A DNA stretch of 5,878 nucleotides from Erysipelothrix sp. (GCA_012511085.1 JAAZGU010000194.1:1-5878); one strand, 5' to 3'; positions 1-5,693 are shown, counted from the first letter of the stretch. Numbers and translations: made by a program. The notes: generated by a model not told the origin, from the letters alone.

Positions 1-47
1 ACCTATCCATTACGAGTGGATTGCTCTACCATTGGAGCTACGTCGGC
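1..47 (-). tRNA. tRNA-Thr (anticodon CGT), 3' part cut off by the window edge
   Basis: Read on the minus strand from 47, the sequence has a 7-base acceptor strand GCCGACG, then TA, a D arm closed by GCTC and GAGC, and a 5-bp anticodon stem ATCCA/TGGAT around the loop CTCGTAA. The anticodon CGT (bases 12-14) reads ACG threonine codons. The variable loop, T arm and 3' acceptor strand lie outside the window, so the acceptor pairing cannot be checked. The D arm and anticodon arm are complete and well paired. A consensus promoter lies upstream at 85-113. Confidence 0.93.
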
Positions 48-84
48 AAGGATGTGGAAGTTTCCCCCTTTACTATGCATTACA

Positions 85-113
85 AGTTTACAAAACTATC
101 CAAACACTGTCAA
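85..113 (-). promoter_or_regulatory. Promoter of tRNA-Thr
   Basis: On the minus strand there is a perfect -35 box TTGACA (108-113), a 17-base spacer and a -10 box TAAACT (85-90). Transcription should begin near 78, giving a leader of about 30 bases before the mature tRNA end at 47. The leader contains a short GGAA/TTCC inverted repeat near 57-66. The -10 hexamer is identical to that of the tRNA-Val operon promoter at 5709-5737. Confidence 0.75.
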
Positions 114-136
114 CAATTACCCTATAAAACAGTAAA

Positions 137-156
137 CCGCATAGTTACCTATGCGG
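137..156. repeat. Perfect 8-bp inverted repeat (hairpin) with 4-base loop
   Basis: CCGCATAG (137-144) and CTATGCGG (149-156) are exact reverse complements separated by TTAC. No T-run follows on the plus strand. On the minus strand the hairpin is followed by a T-rich but interrupted stretch, so it is a poor intrinsic terminator. It lies upstream of the tRNA-Thr promoter and of the possible small ORF at 193. It could be an operator, a cruciform-forming site or a weak terminator. Confidence 0.55.
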
Positions 157-192
157 CTATACAAGGTGCGGGGATCAATTTAGAGGGGAAAA

Positions 193-285
193 ATGAAAAA
201 ATTATTTTATTACAAATCCTTGTATGGTCTTATTTTATGTTATATTTGTGTTATTTGTGTGAAAACAAATGAAAAAGTTAATTAA
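193..285 (+). CDS. Possible 30-residue hydrophobic peptide
   Basis: This is a short ORF starting ATG at 193, preceded by a purine-rich ribosome site (AGAGGGG, about 182-188) at suitable distance, and ending in TAA. The product starts MKK, then has a hydrophobic core of roughly residues 9-23 (LYGLILCYICVICV-like, with three cysteines), and ends in a polar tail KTNEKVN. This is the layout of a single-pass membrane peptide. No family is recognised. Its own promoter is not clear: a TATAAA at 123-128 has no good -35 partner. The surrounding sequence is very AT-rich, and such DNA gives hydrophobic short ORFs by chance, so this is a candidate only. It is not in frame with, or translationally coupled to, the permease at 422. 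Confidence 0.3.
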   Translation: MKKLFYYKSLYGLILCYICVICVKTNEKVN

Positions 286-360
286 TTTAAAATCTTTTTG
301 TTTGTTCGCATCAAATTTTATTGCTTTTAATAAAATATAATACAGAAGATGACTTTATCT

Positions 361-389
361 TTGACAATCACTATAAATCATTATAAGGT
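361..389 (+). promoter_or_regulatory. Likely promoter of the permease gene
   Basis: A perfect -35 box TTGACA lies at 361-366. The best matching -10 is TATAAG (382-387) at a 15-base spacer. A poorer hexamer, TAAGGT (384-389), sits at the ideal 17-base spacer. Either gives a leader of about 25-30 bases before the ATG at 422, which is preceded by the ribosome site AAAGAGGT (409-416). Confidence 0.5.
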
Positions 390-421
390 TTATTAGTAAT
401 GAAATACGAAAGAGGTCAACA

Positions 422-1690
422 ATGAAAAGTACGGCACTTATCTTATTTGTACTGACTTACATATTATTATTAGCAATGCCTAAAAGAAGGGCTCATGTGG
501 CCTTAATCTTTGCGGCATTGTTTGTTTCTTTTAATATTTTGCCATTCAACAAAGTTTTCACAACCATTGACTGGAACGTTATTTTGATGATCGGTGGTAC
601 GATGGGAATTGTTGAGTTATTCATTGCATCGAAAATGCCTGCTTATTTAGCTGATCTCATTTTACAAAAAACTCCAGATGTGAAATGGGCGATTATTGCC
701 TTGTCTTTGTTTGCGAGTCTAATATCTGCTTTCATTGATAACGTTGCCACGGTTTTGATTGTGGCGCCCATTGCCCTAGATATCGCAAAGAAATTAAAAA
801 TATCACCAGTATCTAGTGTCATCGCGATTGCTGTTGCTTCAAACTTGCAAGGTGCTGCAACGCTAGTTGGTGATACGACATCCATTTTACTTGGTGGTTA
901 CGCGAATTTGGATTTCCTTGATTTCTTTTTCCATCAAGGGCGTTTGGGAATCTTCTGGGTTGTGCAAGCTGGTGCAATTGCTGCGACCGTCATCTTATAC
1001 TTTATTCTAGGAAAACACCATGAACCAATTAACGCAGTCGAAATCACAAAAGTAAACGATTATATACCAACGTATTTATTATTACTCATGATCGTTTTAT
1101 TAATAACAGTATCCTTTTTCCCGCATGACATTGCGATTATGAATGGTCTTATTTGCACAATCTTATTTATCATTGGTGTTGTACGCGAATATTTTAAAAC
1201 AAAGGATACTAACACCTTCAAAAATGCCATTAAATCTCTTGATTACTTTACAATCACATTGCTTATGGGATTGTTTGTTGTCGTTGGTGGCCTGAATGAG
1301 TCGGGCATCATTCATGATATTGGCGAAATCTTTGTGCGACTTTCCAATAACAATTTGTTTTTGATTTACACACTCATCGTTTGGGCTTCGGTATTATTCT
1401 CTGCCTTTATTGATAACATCCCTTATGTCGCAACAATGTTGCCGGTAGTCGCAAGCATTGCCTTATCAATGAATGTTGATCCCAATGTCTTGTATTTTGG
1501 TTTATTAACCGGTGCAACCTTGGGCGGTAACTTAACACCCATTGGGGCATCAGCGAATATTACCGCCATGGGAATGCTTAAACGAAATGGCTACGACGTG
1601 AAAACATCGCAGTTTATGAAGATTGGCGTTCCTTATACTTTAGCTGCGGTTATTGTTGGATACATTCTGATTTGGATGATTTGGGCTTAA
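422..1690 (+). CDS. ArsB/NhaD/SLC13-type ion transporter superfamily permease
   Basis: This 422-residue integral membrane protein has about 11-12 hydrophobic segments along its whole length. It shows the two-fold internal repeat of the ion transporter (IT) superfamily. SAFIDN occurs at residues 102-107, followed by VAT, and again at 327-332, followed by IPYVATMLP. Each is followed by a glycine-rich hairpin-type stretch: GDTTSILLGG at 150-159 and GGNLTPIGASAN at 368-379. These paired motifs are typical of ArsB, NhaD and related anion or Na+/H+ transporters, where they form the substrate and ion sites. The substrate cannot be told from sequence: arsenite, dicarboxylate or citrate, and Na+/H+ are all possible. 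No arsR or arsC lies beside it, which argues weakly against arsenite resistance. The ATG at 422 has the ribosome site AAAGAGGT five bases upstream. It is monocistronic, with a promoter near 361 and a terminator at 1696-1721. Its length is normal for the family. Confidence 0.9.
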   Translation: MKSTALILFVLTYILLLAMPKRRAHVALIFAALFVSFNILPFNKVFTTIDWNVILMIGGTMGIVELFIASKMPAYLADLILQKTPDVKWAIIALSLFASLISAFIDNVATVLIVAPIALDIAKKLKISPVSSVIAIAVASNLQGAATLVGDTTSILLGGYANLDFLDFFFHQGRLGIFWVVQAGAIAATVILYFILGKHHEPINAVEITKVNDYIPTYLLLLMIVLLITVSFFPHDIAIMNGLICTILFIIGVVREYFKTKDTNTFKNAIKSLDYFTITLLMGLFVVVGGLNESGIIHDIGEIFVRLSNNNLFLIYTLIVWASVLFSAFIDNIPYVATMLPVVASIALSMNVDPNVLYFGLLTGATLGGNLTPIGASANITAMGMLKRNGYDVKTSQFMKIGVPYTLAAVIVGYILIWMIWA

Positions 1691-1695
1691 CCTTT

Positions 1696-1721
1696 ACAAT
1701 CACTTCGGTGATTGTTTTTTT
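1696..1721 (+). terminator. Intrinsic terminator of the permease gene
   Basis: The 8-bp stem ACAATCAC (1696-1703) / GTGATTGT (1708-1715) is closed by a stable TTCG tetraloop and followed by an unbroken T-run to 1721. It starts six bases after the permease stop codon. It overlaps by two bases the stop codon of the convergent lipoprotein gene. No T-run exists on the minus side, so it serves the plus strand. Confidence 0.9.
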
Positions 1722-2229
1722 ATTCGACTGCCATCCCAACAACATGGGTTTCAAACATTAACTCCATGGTATCTAAGCGGGTTACTTTGAATTTCAGTCT
1801 TAGATGTTCAAAGTTGTTTAAAACCCCTTGTTTTTCCAGTTGATCATTAAACAAGACTTGCATAATGTCAAGCCGGTCGTTAGCACCAATGTTAAGCTGC
1901 GCTGGATACCACTCCACGGTATTGTTGACATAAACATCATCGGTTTGTACGGAAATATCAAAATCATTATCGTTGTCAATCATAAATGCAAATCCGTAAC
2001 CACTGTCTGCTGCTTCGTATCCAAAGTACGTCATTTTGACATTGTCCTGTTCAAAGAAAATCTCATTTTCAAGAATTTCATCAACTTCAACCTGTGGTGG
2101 TTGCTCTTCTGACTTTGGTTCTTCTTGCTTTTTGCCATCATCCTTCGGTTCTGAAGCTGGTGGTGGCGATGTTGTAGCACAACCTACCATCAAAAGCAGC
2201 ATGATTATCCCCAGCAATATTTTTTTCAT
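1720..2229 (-). CDS. Small lipoprotein with an Ig-like (DUF4352-like) C-terminal domain
   Basis: This is a 169-residue putative lipoprotein. MKK is followed by a hydrophobic stretch and a lipobox-like LMVGC with the lipidation cysteine at residue 17. The -3 methionine is a slightly unusual lipobox residue. A Pro/Glu/Lys-rich linker (about 18-48) precedes a beta-rich domain (about 53-169). That domain resembles the extracytoplasmic domain common in Bacillota lipoproteins, in which a VKMTYFGYE-type strand is followed by a ...FMIDNDNDFDISVQ...VYVNN pattern. No enzymatic motif is seen, so it may be a binding or structural protein on the outer face of the membrane. The start at 2229 is chosen because AAGGAGAA (2234-2241) lies six bases upstream. 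An in-frame GTG at 2250 lies upstream of that site and would translate through it. No convincing promoter was found in 2230-2400. Confidence 0.75.
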   Translation of the reverse strand: MKKILLGIIMLLLMVGCATTSPPPASEPKDDGKKQEEPKSEEQPPQVEVDEILENEIFFEQDNVKMTYFGYEAADSGYGFAFMIDNDNDFDISVQTDDVYVNNTVEWYPAQLNIGANDRLDIMQVLFNDQLEKQGVLNNFEHLRLKFKVTRLDTMELMFETHVVGMAVE

Positions 2230-2400
2230 CGTGTTCTCCTTATTTCGCACAAAAAAGCGCGTTGTTTTAAAATCTAAAACATTTAAGCTATTATCTTTTA
2301 AACTGCTTTATTTACACTTATTTTACATGAACCGTTTTAAAATCACTACTCATTTGCATGCCCTCTTATTTCAATTATTATTCTGTTTTTAATTGATATT

Positions 2401-2446
2401 AAAAAGATCTCTGTGTGCCTATGCATGAGCTTACAAAGATCTTTTT
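2401..2446 (-). terminator. Terminator downstream of the VWA gene
   Basis: A 10-bp perfect inverted repeat, AAAAAGATCT (2401-2410) and AGATCTTTTT (2437-2446), surrounds a 26-base loop that can pair a little more (TGT 2412-2414 with ACA 2433-2435). Read on the minus strand, it begins 22 bases after the VWA stop codon and ends in a T-run. It is symmetric and would also work on the plus strand, but no plus gene enters it. The loop is long for an intrinsic terminator. Confidence 0.65.
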
Positions 2447-2467
2447 CCCCCTGAATCAAAACTTGAT

Positions 2468-3121
2468 TTAGTCTTGATTCTCACGTTCTTTCTTATATTT
2501 ACGGATTTCTTCTAAATTAGATTCATCGACAACGCCACGATCACGAAATTCAGTGACGACTTCTTGCATCATTCTAAAATTCAATGCGGTGCCGTGTTGA
2601 TCGGCATGATAATCAAAGGCACGATTCGCATCGATACCAAATCCTTCAGCTGTTTCAATGGCATCAATGTTCGCACCTAGGAAAATAAATTCCCAACCGT
2701 GTTCTTTTTTTTGTTTTTCAATCATTGATTTCACTTGATGCAACCGGTATTCTTCACTTGAATTTTCTTCGCCATCCGTGATAATGACAACCATCACTTT
2801 ATTGGGATGATATGTGTTATCTGGGGATGTTTGAGCTTTGATCACCCTGTGAATTGTGAAACCAAGTGCATCAATCAAAGCCGTCATGCCTTCCGTTTGA
2901 TATTCTTTCTCAGAAATATCCTGCACGGTTTTAATATCCTTGCGATTATGCATTAGGTAATAATCATGATTGAAAAACACCGTCGTAATCAAACACTCGT
3001 CAGCCTGCTCTTTTTGTTTCGCAAGCATTGAATTAAACCCACCAATGGTATCGGCTTCTAAACCATGCATTGAGCCGCTCTTATCTAGAATAAATATAAG
3101 TTCTGTTAAATCTTGTTTCAT
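2468..3121 (-). CDS. VWA (von Willebrand factor A) domain protein, TerY-like
   Basis: This 217-residue soluble protein is nearly all one VWA domain. The metal-ion-dependent adhesion site is complete: DKSGSM at 13-18 gives D13, S15 and S17, T80 lies in EGMTAL, and D116 lies in ITDGEEN. It should therefore bind Mg2+ and a carboxylate of a partner. There is no signal peptide or membrane segment, so it acts in the cytoplasm. It matches the short stand-alone VWA proteins of Bacillota that resemble TerY of the tellurite/stress-resistance neighbourhoods, where the domain acts as a scaffold. The C-terminus (about 195-217) is highly charged (EEIRKYKKERENQD). The ATG at 3121 has a strong ribosome site AAAGGAGG (3130-3137). 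The macro-domain gene lies upstream on the same strand, but a terminator at 3172-3194 separates the two, so VWA expression may need readthrough or its own promoter. No convincing promoter was seen. Confidence 0.88.
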   Translation of the reverse strand: MKQDLTELIFILDKSGSMHGLEADTIGGFNSMLAKQKEQADECLITTVFFNHDYYLMHNRKDIKTVQDISEKEYQTEGMTALIDALGFTIHRVIKAQTSPDNTYHPNKVMVVIITDGEENSSEEYRLHQVKSMIEKQKKEHGWEFIFLGANIDAIETAEGFGIDANRAFDYHADQHGTALNFRMMQEVVTEFRDRGVVDESNLEEIRKYKKERENQD

Positions 3122-3171
3122 CTTTTTTTCCTCCTTTGTTCTGCATCTTCATCATAATGAATTTCCATAAT

Positions 3172-3194
3172 AAAAAGGTCGCTTCTCAAGCGAC
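3172..3194 (-). terminator. Intrinsic terminator downstream of the macro-domain gene
   Basis: A 7-bp perfect stem, GTCGCTT (3178-3184) / AAGCGAC (3188-3194), has a three-base loop. On the minus strand it is followed, after one C, by a run of five T (3172-3176). It lies 26 bases beyond the macro-gene stop codon and about 35 bases before the ribosome site of the VWA gene. It should end most macro transcripts and leave the VWA gene downstream of it. Confidence 0.85.
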
Positions 3195-3220
3195 ATTTCA
3201 TGCAGTGATTTTAAAGAAAT

Positions 3221-4216
3221 TTAAAGATTGAAATTTCCACCTAAAAGGGGTTGCTCGTATTTAAACAAAGCCTCGTTGATTTTATAAACATCATAAACAC
3301 CTGTAATGATGAAGTACTCAACAATAACATCGAACTTTACGGCACGTGATAGTGCATAACCAGCGCGTTTTAAAAGCTCATCCATTTCTTTTAAGGAAAG
3401 GCTTAAGGCAATGCCCAAAGCAATCACGGTGCGTTTGCTAGGAATATAACCTTTGTTGCTTCTAATTTTTGAGAATAATTTGCGATCAATATTGGCACGT
3501 TTATATACATCCACATCATTCATTTGTTTGCCATCAATCAAATCAAACAACATGGTTGAGAATGATTCTTGCATGCCTGAAACAAAACCATCAATCGAAC
3601 TTGGTATTCTAAAATCATCAAATGCTTCTCGCAATGTACCCATCTTTGGTGTAAGCGTTTCAAACAGTTCGGTTTTATGGCGCTTGGTATAATTCTTTTT
3701 GATATAGCTATCAATTTCATAATCGCGACGCCGCCCAATATCAAAGGAAGCCATATCGTACATGACAAGTGTCACATTCAATTCATGTTCCGCAAGAAAA
3801 TCCTTGATTGCTTGCGTTGCCACTTGAAGCGCTTCTGCTTTAGGATAACCATAGATTCCGCTTGAGATAAGTGGAAAGGCAACATGGTGACAGTCGTGCT
3901 GAAATGCTAGCTTTAAGGCACTAATGTAGGTTGCATATAACAGCTGTTCGCTTTGTTTTGGTGGATAATGATCATAAATTGGCCCCACCGCATGAATGAT
4001 ATGTTTTGCGGGCAGGTTAAAGCCTAGTGTGATTACAGCTTGACCTGTTTGAATTGGCGCAAGTAAATCACAGGCCGCTTGCAGCTCACTTGGTCCTGCA
4101 GCATTAAAAATCGCACCACTTACACCACCACCCATTTTTAATTGTGCGTTGGCGGCGTTGACAATCGCATCAGCTTTCAATTTTGTAATGTCACCTAAAA
4201 TAATTTCTAAAGGCAT
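3221..4216 (-). CDS. Macro domain protein with C-terminal helix-turn-helix-like domain
   Basis: This is a 331-residue, two-domain cytoplasmic protein. Residues 1-160 are a macro domain, a fold that binds ADP-ribose or related NAD metabolites and in many members removes ADP-ribose from proteins or nucleic acids. Visible motifs are GDIT (8-11), DAIVNAAN (16-23), GGGVSGAI (29-36), IIHAVGP (73-79) and the phosphate-loop type PLISSGIYGYP (115-125). Where MacroD-type hydrolases carry Asp (GGGGVDG), this protein has S33. After a charged linker (161-205), residues about 215-326 form a helical domain. It includes DVYKRANIDRKLFSKIRSN (about 236-254), then PSKRTVIALGIALSLSL and LLKRAGYAL, which reads as a lambda-repressor/XRE-like helix-turn-helix. 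This domain is fused to macro domains in other Bacillota, from family memory. The start has the ribosome site AGGGAG (4225-4230) seven bases upstream. It follows the HExxH gene by 30 bases, so they are probably cotranscribed. Confidence 0.88.
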   Translation of the reverse strand: MPLEIILGDITKLKADAIVNAANAQLKMGGGVSGAIFNAAGPSELQAACDLLAPIQTGQAVITLGFNLPAKHIIHAVGPIYDHYPPKQSEQLLYATYISALKLAFQHDCHHVAFPLISSGIYGYPKAEALQVATQAIKDFLAEHELNVTLVMYDMASFDIGRRRDYEIDSYIKKNYTKRHKTELFETLTPKMGTLREAFDDFRIPSSIDGFVSGMQESFSTMLFDLIDGKQMNDVDVYKRANIDRKLFSKIRSNKGYIPSKRTVIALGIALSLSLKEMDELLKRAGYALSRAVKFDVIVEYFIITGVYDVYKINEALFKYEQPLLGGNFNL

Positions 4217-4246
4217 TCAGTTTCTCCCTATCGTTTTGATTATCAA

Positions 4247-4537
4247 TTACATGCGCTCAGCTTGCCGTGCTTCAATCTCAAAAGGAATCGCATAGTATGC
4301 TTCATGATGATTCAGTCCTTTAAAACGACCTCTTAAATAATCGCGAATGTATCGATATAAAAACCCGATAAAACCATGCTCTCGGTATTGGCGAACATGT
4401 TCCATTTCATGTTTGATTAACCACTTTGGTGGTATTTCGTCCAAGTAATAAATACGACGCCCAAAAGTTATGGCTCGTGCTTGAAACAGTACGGGTATTT
4501 TGCTTTTGTAATGGTTCTTAATCATCTTGTTTCTCAT
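4247..4537 (-). CDS. Small HExxH zinc-metallopeptidase-like protein
   Basis: This 96-residue basic protein carries HEMEH at 43-47, a zincin-type HExxH motif that would supply two zinc ligands and the catalytic Glu. The later segment IPFEIEARQAE (84-94) offers a Glu (E87 or E89) as a plausible third ligand. Between them are an aromatic, basic stretch (GFLYRYIRDYLRGRF, 58-72) that could be an amphipathic helix, and NHHEAYYA. No signal peptide is seen. The substrate is unknown, and the protein is much shorter than most active proteases. It could be a minimal peptidase core or a protein using the motif structurally. Start choice: AGGA overlaps the ATG at 4543 but lies five bases from the ATG at 4537, so 4537 is preferred (4543 would add two residues, and 4525 is also possible). 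It ends 30 bases before the macro gene, so the two likely form an operon. No clear promoter was found in 4544-4683. Confidence 0.65.
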   Translation of the reverse strand: MRNKMIKNHYKSKIPVLFQARAITFGRRIYYLDEIPPKWLIKHEMEHVRQYREHGFIGFLYRYIRDYLRGRFKGLNHHEAYYAIPFEIEARQAERM

Positions 4538-4683
4538 TTTCATCCTAACACATTTTTTCTCAACACGACTTAAAATACTTATAAATGCTTGACGTTTTAA
4601 TCATATTAATGGTTAGAATGAAAATTTAGCACCAAAAAACCAACTCACATTAGTTCAATTTTAGTTAATTGCAATCGTCTCAA

Positions 4684-5190
4684 TCATTTGATGATGAAAT
4701 CATCATATACGTCTACAGAGTGGTTACCTTCAGAAAGGGCAATCATAAATTCGTAGCGATACGTTCCAGGTTTTAAGGGACCATATAATAATCCAAAATC
4801 GAGCTCCACGTCAACTGTAGTATTAGCAGGAGCTTGAATTGCGTATGGATAATAATCACGCATGTGAATGGGGATTACCGCTACCCACTTCCCCGCAGTT
4901 TCTTGATAAATTTCATATATTTCAGTGAAATAATAATCATCGTCCGTTTCATTAATAACTTGATAGGAAAATCCACTGTTTGTTACAGTATCACCTTTTA
5001 TCTTTATATAAATGTTTCCTTCTCTTTCACTAGGTTGATTGGTATCACTGACACTATCATTTGGTTTATTCGTTTCACCAGCTTGATTATTTGGCTTCGA
5101 ACTGCATTGATTTAGTATCAGTAAAATGATCAACACTAATCCTATTAATATCAAAATGTTTCTTATGCTTTTGCTTTTCTTTTTATCCAC
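4684..5190 (-). CDS. Membrane-anchored Ig-like (Big_14-type) domain protein
   Basis: This 168-residue extracytoplasmic protein has a basic start (DKKKSKSIR), then a strongly hydrophobic segment (about 11-27) ending LNQCSS. The Gln before Cys29 is a poor lipobox residue, so it may be an uncleaved N-terminal membrane anchor rather than a lipoprotein. Residues 30-57 are a polar Asn/Pro/Ser/Thr-rich linker with the loosely repeated motifs KPN, NKPND and TNQPSE. The C-terminal part (about 60-168) looks like a bacterial Ig-like domain. It has FSYQVINETDDDYYF, then a KWVAV strand, then LYGPLKPGTYRYEF (134-147), a hallmark GxLkPGxYR turn. No enzyme motif is seen. The start codon is GTG, with AAAAGGAG about ten bases upstream (near 5201-5208), which is a long spacing. 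It ends in TGA. A weak promoter-like pair, TTGATG / TAATGT, lies near 5240-5267, and a TTGAC-N6-GTCAA dyad at 5271-5286. Confidence 0.75.
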   Translation of the reverse strand: MDKKKSKSIRNILILIGLVLIILLILNQCSSKPNNQAGETNKPNDSVSDTNQPSEREGNIYIKIKGDTVTNSGFSYQVINETDDDYYFTEIYEIYQETAGKWVAVIPIHMRDYYPYAIQAPANTTVDVELDFGLLYGPLKPGTYRYEFMIALSEGNHSVDVYDDFIIK

Positions 5191-5270
5191 GATGCTGTTG
5201 CTCCTTTTCTACGTTAAAAGTGTGGTTTGTTCCCAATGCACATTATTGTTTTGGGGCGTTACATCAACGA

Positions 5271-5286
5271 TTGACTTGCAGGTCAA
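5271..5286. repeat. Short dyad TTGAC-N6-GTCAA upstream of the Ig-like protein gene
   Basis: TTGAC (5271-5275) and GTCAA (5282-5286) form a 5-bp inverted repeat with a 6-base centre, about 80 bases upstream of the GTG at 5190. The half-site spacing fits a dimeric repressor operator, but short dyads like this arise by chance in AT-rich DNA. Confidence 0.25.
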
Positions 5287-5413
5287 AGGTTTCTTTGAAA
5301 TTAAGCTTATCAAAGATTTTATCAACAACCTAGCATTTAGCTTCTCTAAACTTTTTTAAAAATTACATAACTTTTAAAATGGTCAAAACCTGTTTTTTAA
5401 ACATGTAGAAAAT

Positions 5414-5436
5414 AAAAAAAACCGCTGTTGAAGCGA
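5414..5436 (-). terminator. Terminator of the tRNA-Val-Arg-Ala operon
   Basis: On the minus strand the hairpin CGCT/AGCG (5423-5426 with 5432-5435, loop of five) is followed by a run of eight T (5414-5421), beginning 13 bases beyond the tRNA-Ala CCA end. The stem is short, with a mismatch just outside it and further A-T pairs beyond. The long T-run and the position support the call. Confidence 0.7.
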
Positions 5437-5448
5437 TTGTTTTACATT

Positions 5449-5524
5449 TGGTGGAGCTAAAGGGACTCGAACCCTCGACCTTTACGCTGCCAGCGTACTG
5501 CTCTTCCAACTGAGCTACAGCCCC
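5449..5524 (-). tRNA. tRNA-Ala (anticodon GGC)
   Basis: A complete 76-base cloverleaf is on the minus strand. Acceptor GGGGCTG pairs with TAGCTCC and includes the G3:U70 wobble that is the alanine identity element. The D arm is GCTC/GAGC, and the anticodon loop is CTGGCAG with anticodon GGC (5489-5491). The T arm is GAGGG/CCCTT with TTCGAGT, the discriminator is A73, and the CCA is encoded (5449-5451). The anticodon stem has one G-A mismatch at its outer pair. It is the last gene of a three-tRNA operon, nine bases after tRNA-Arg. Confidence 0.97.
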
Positions 5525-5533
5525 ATTTCGCAA

Positions 5534-5609
5534 TGGCGCGCCCGACAGGAATCGAACCTGTAACCTTTTGAATCGGAATCAAATGCGCTATCCGTTGCGC
5601 CACGGGCGC
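5534..5609 (-). tRNA. tRNA-Arg (anticodon CCG)
   Basis: A complete 76-base cloverleaf is on the minus strand. Acceptor GCGCCCG pairs perfectly with CGGGCGC, with discriminator G73 and an encoded CCA (5534-5536). The D arm is GCGC/GCGC. The anticodon stem TTTGA/TCAAA encloses loop TTCCGAT with anticodon CCG (5574-5576). The T arm is ACAGG/CCTGT with TTCGATT. It reads CGG arginine codons, and is the middle gene of the operon. Confidence 0.97.
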
Positions 5610-5617
5610 ATAAAGAA

Positions 5618-5693
5618 TGGTGGACACTAAGGGACTTGAACCCCTGACCCCCTGCACGTCAAGCAGGTGCTCTCCCATCTGAGCTAAGTGTCC
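5618..5693 (-). tRNA. tRNA-Val (anticodon GAC)
   Basis: A complete 76-base cloverleaf is on the minus strand. Acceptor GGACACT pairs perfectly with AGTGTCC, with A73 and an encoded CCA (5618-5620). The D arm is GCTC/GAGC. The anticodon stem CCTGC/GCAGG encloses loop TTGACGT with anticodon GAC (5658-5660). The T arm is AGGGG/CCCTT. It is the first gene of the Val-Arg-Ala operon, with a promoter ending about 15 bases upstream. Confidence 0.97.

Larger units (their letters stand above)
48..421. other. 374-base intergenic region between divergent tRNA-Thr and permease genes
   Basis: The region holds the minus-strand tRNA-Thr promoter (85-113), a perfect 8-bp inverted repeat (137-156), a possible small plus-strand peptide ORF (193-285) and the permease promoter (about 361-389). 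The stretch 286-360 is very AT-rich and contains an isolated TATAAT at 336-341 with no recognisable -35 box at proper spacing. No larger gene was recognised here. Confidence 0.8.

Noticed and set aside
21..272. 83-codon ORF on the plus strand starting inside the tRNA-Thr gene
   Set aside because: It begins in antisense tRNA sequence, lacks a ribosome site, has no recognisable protein features and crosses the tRNA promoter and hairpin.
2230..2250. Upstream GTG start for the lipoprotein gene
   Set aside because: The added residues would be translated from the ribosome-binding site itself. The ATG at 2229 gives a clean signal sequence.
2318..2353. 11-codon minus-strand ORF with a GAGGG site upstream, before the lipoprotein gene
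   Set aside because: It is too short to support and has no promoter or attenuator structure with it.
2036..2392. 118-codon plus-strand ORF with a Ser/Cys-rich start
   Set aside because: It is the antisense shadow of the lipoprotein gene, with low-complexity content and no ribosome site.
4589..4619. Promoter-like pair TTGACG / TAGAAT on the plus strand
   Set aside because: The spacer is 19 bases and no plus-strand gene follows. It would only produce antisense RNA into the Ig-like gene.
4630..4683. Terminator for the Ig-like protein gene
   Set aside because: There is a T-run on the minus strand, but the best stem before it is only four pairs (AACT/AGTT).
1..5524. Genomic island inserted at a tRNA gene
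   Set aside because: No copy of the tRNA-Ala or tRNA-Arg 3' end was found elsewhere in the window, and no integrase or other mobility gene was seen.
5457..5678. 73-codon minus-strand ORF across the tRNA cluster
   Set aside because: It reads through three tRNA genes. The translated text (such as SSVGRAV and VTGSIPV) is the familiar artefact of translating tRNA sequence.
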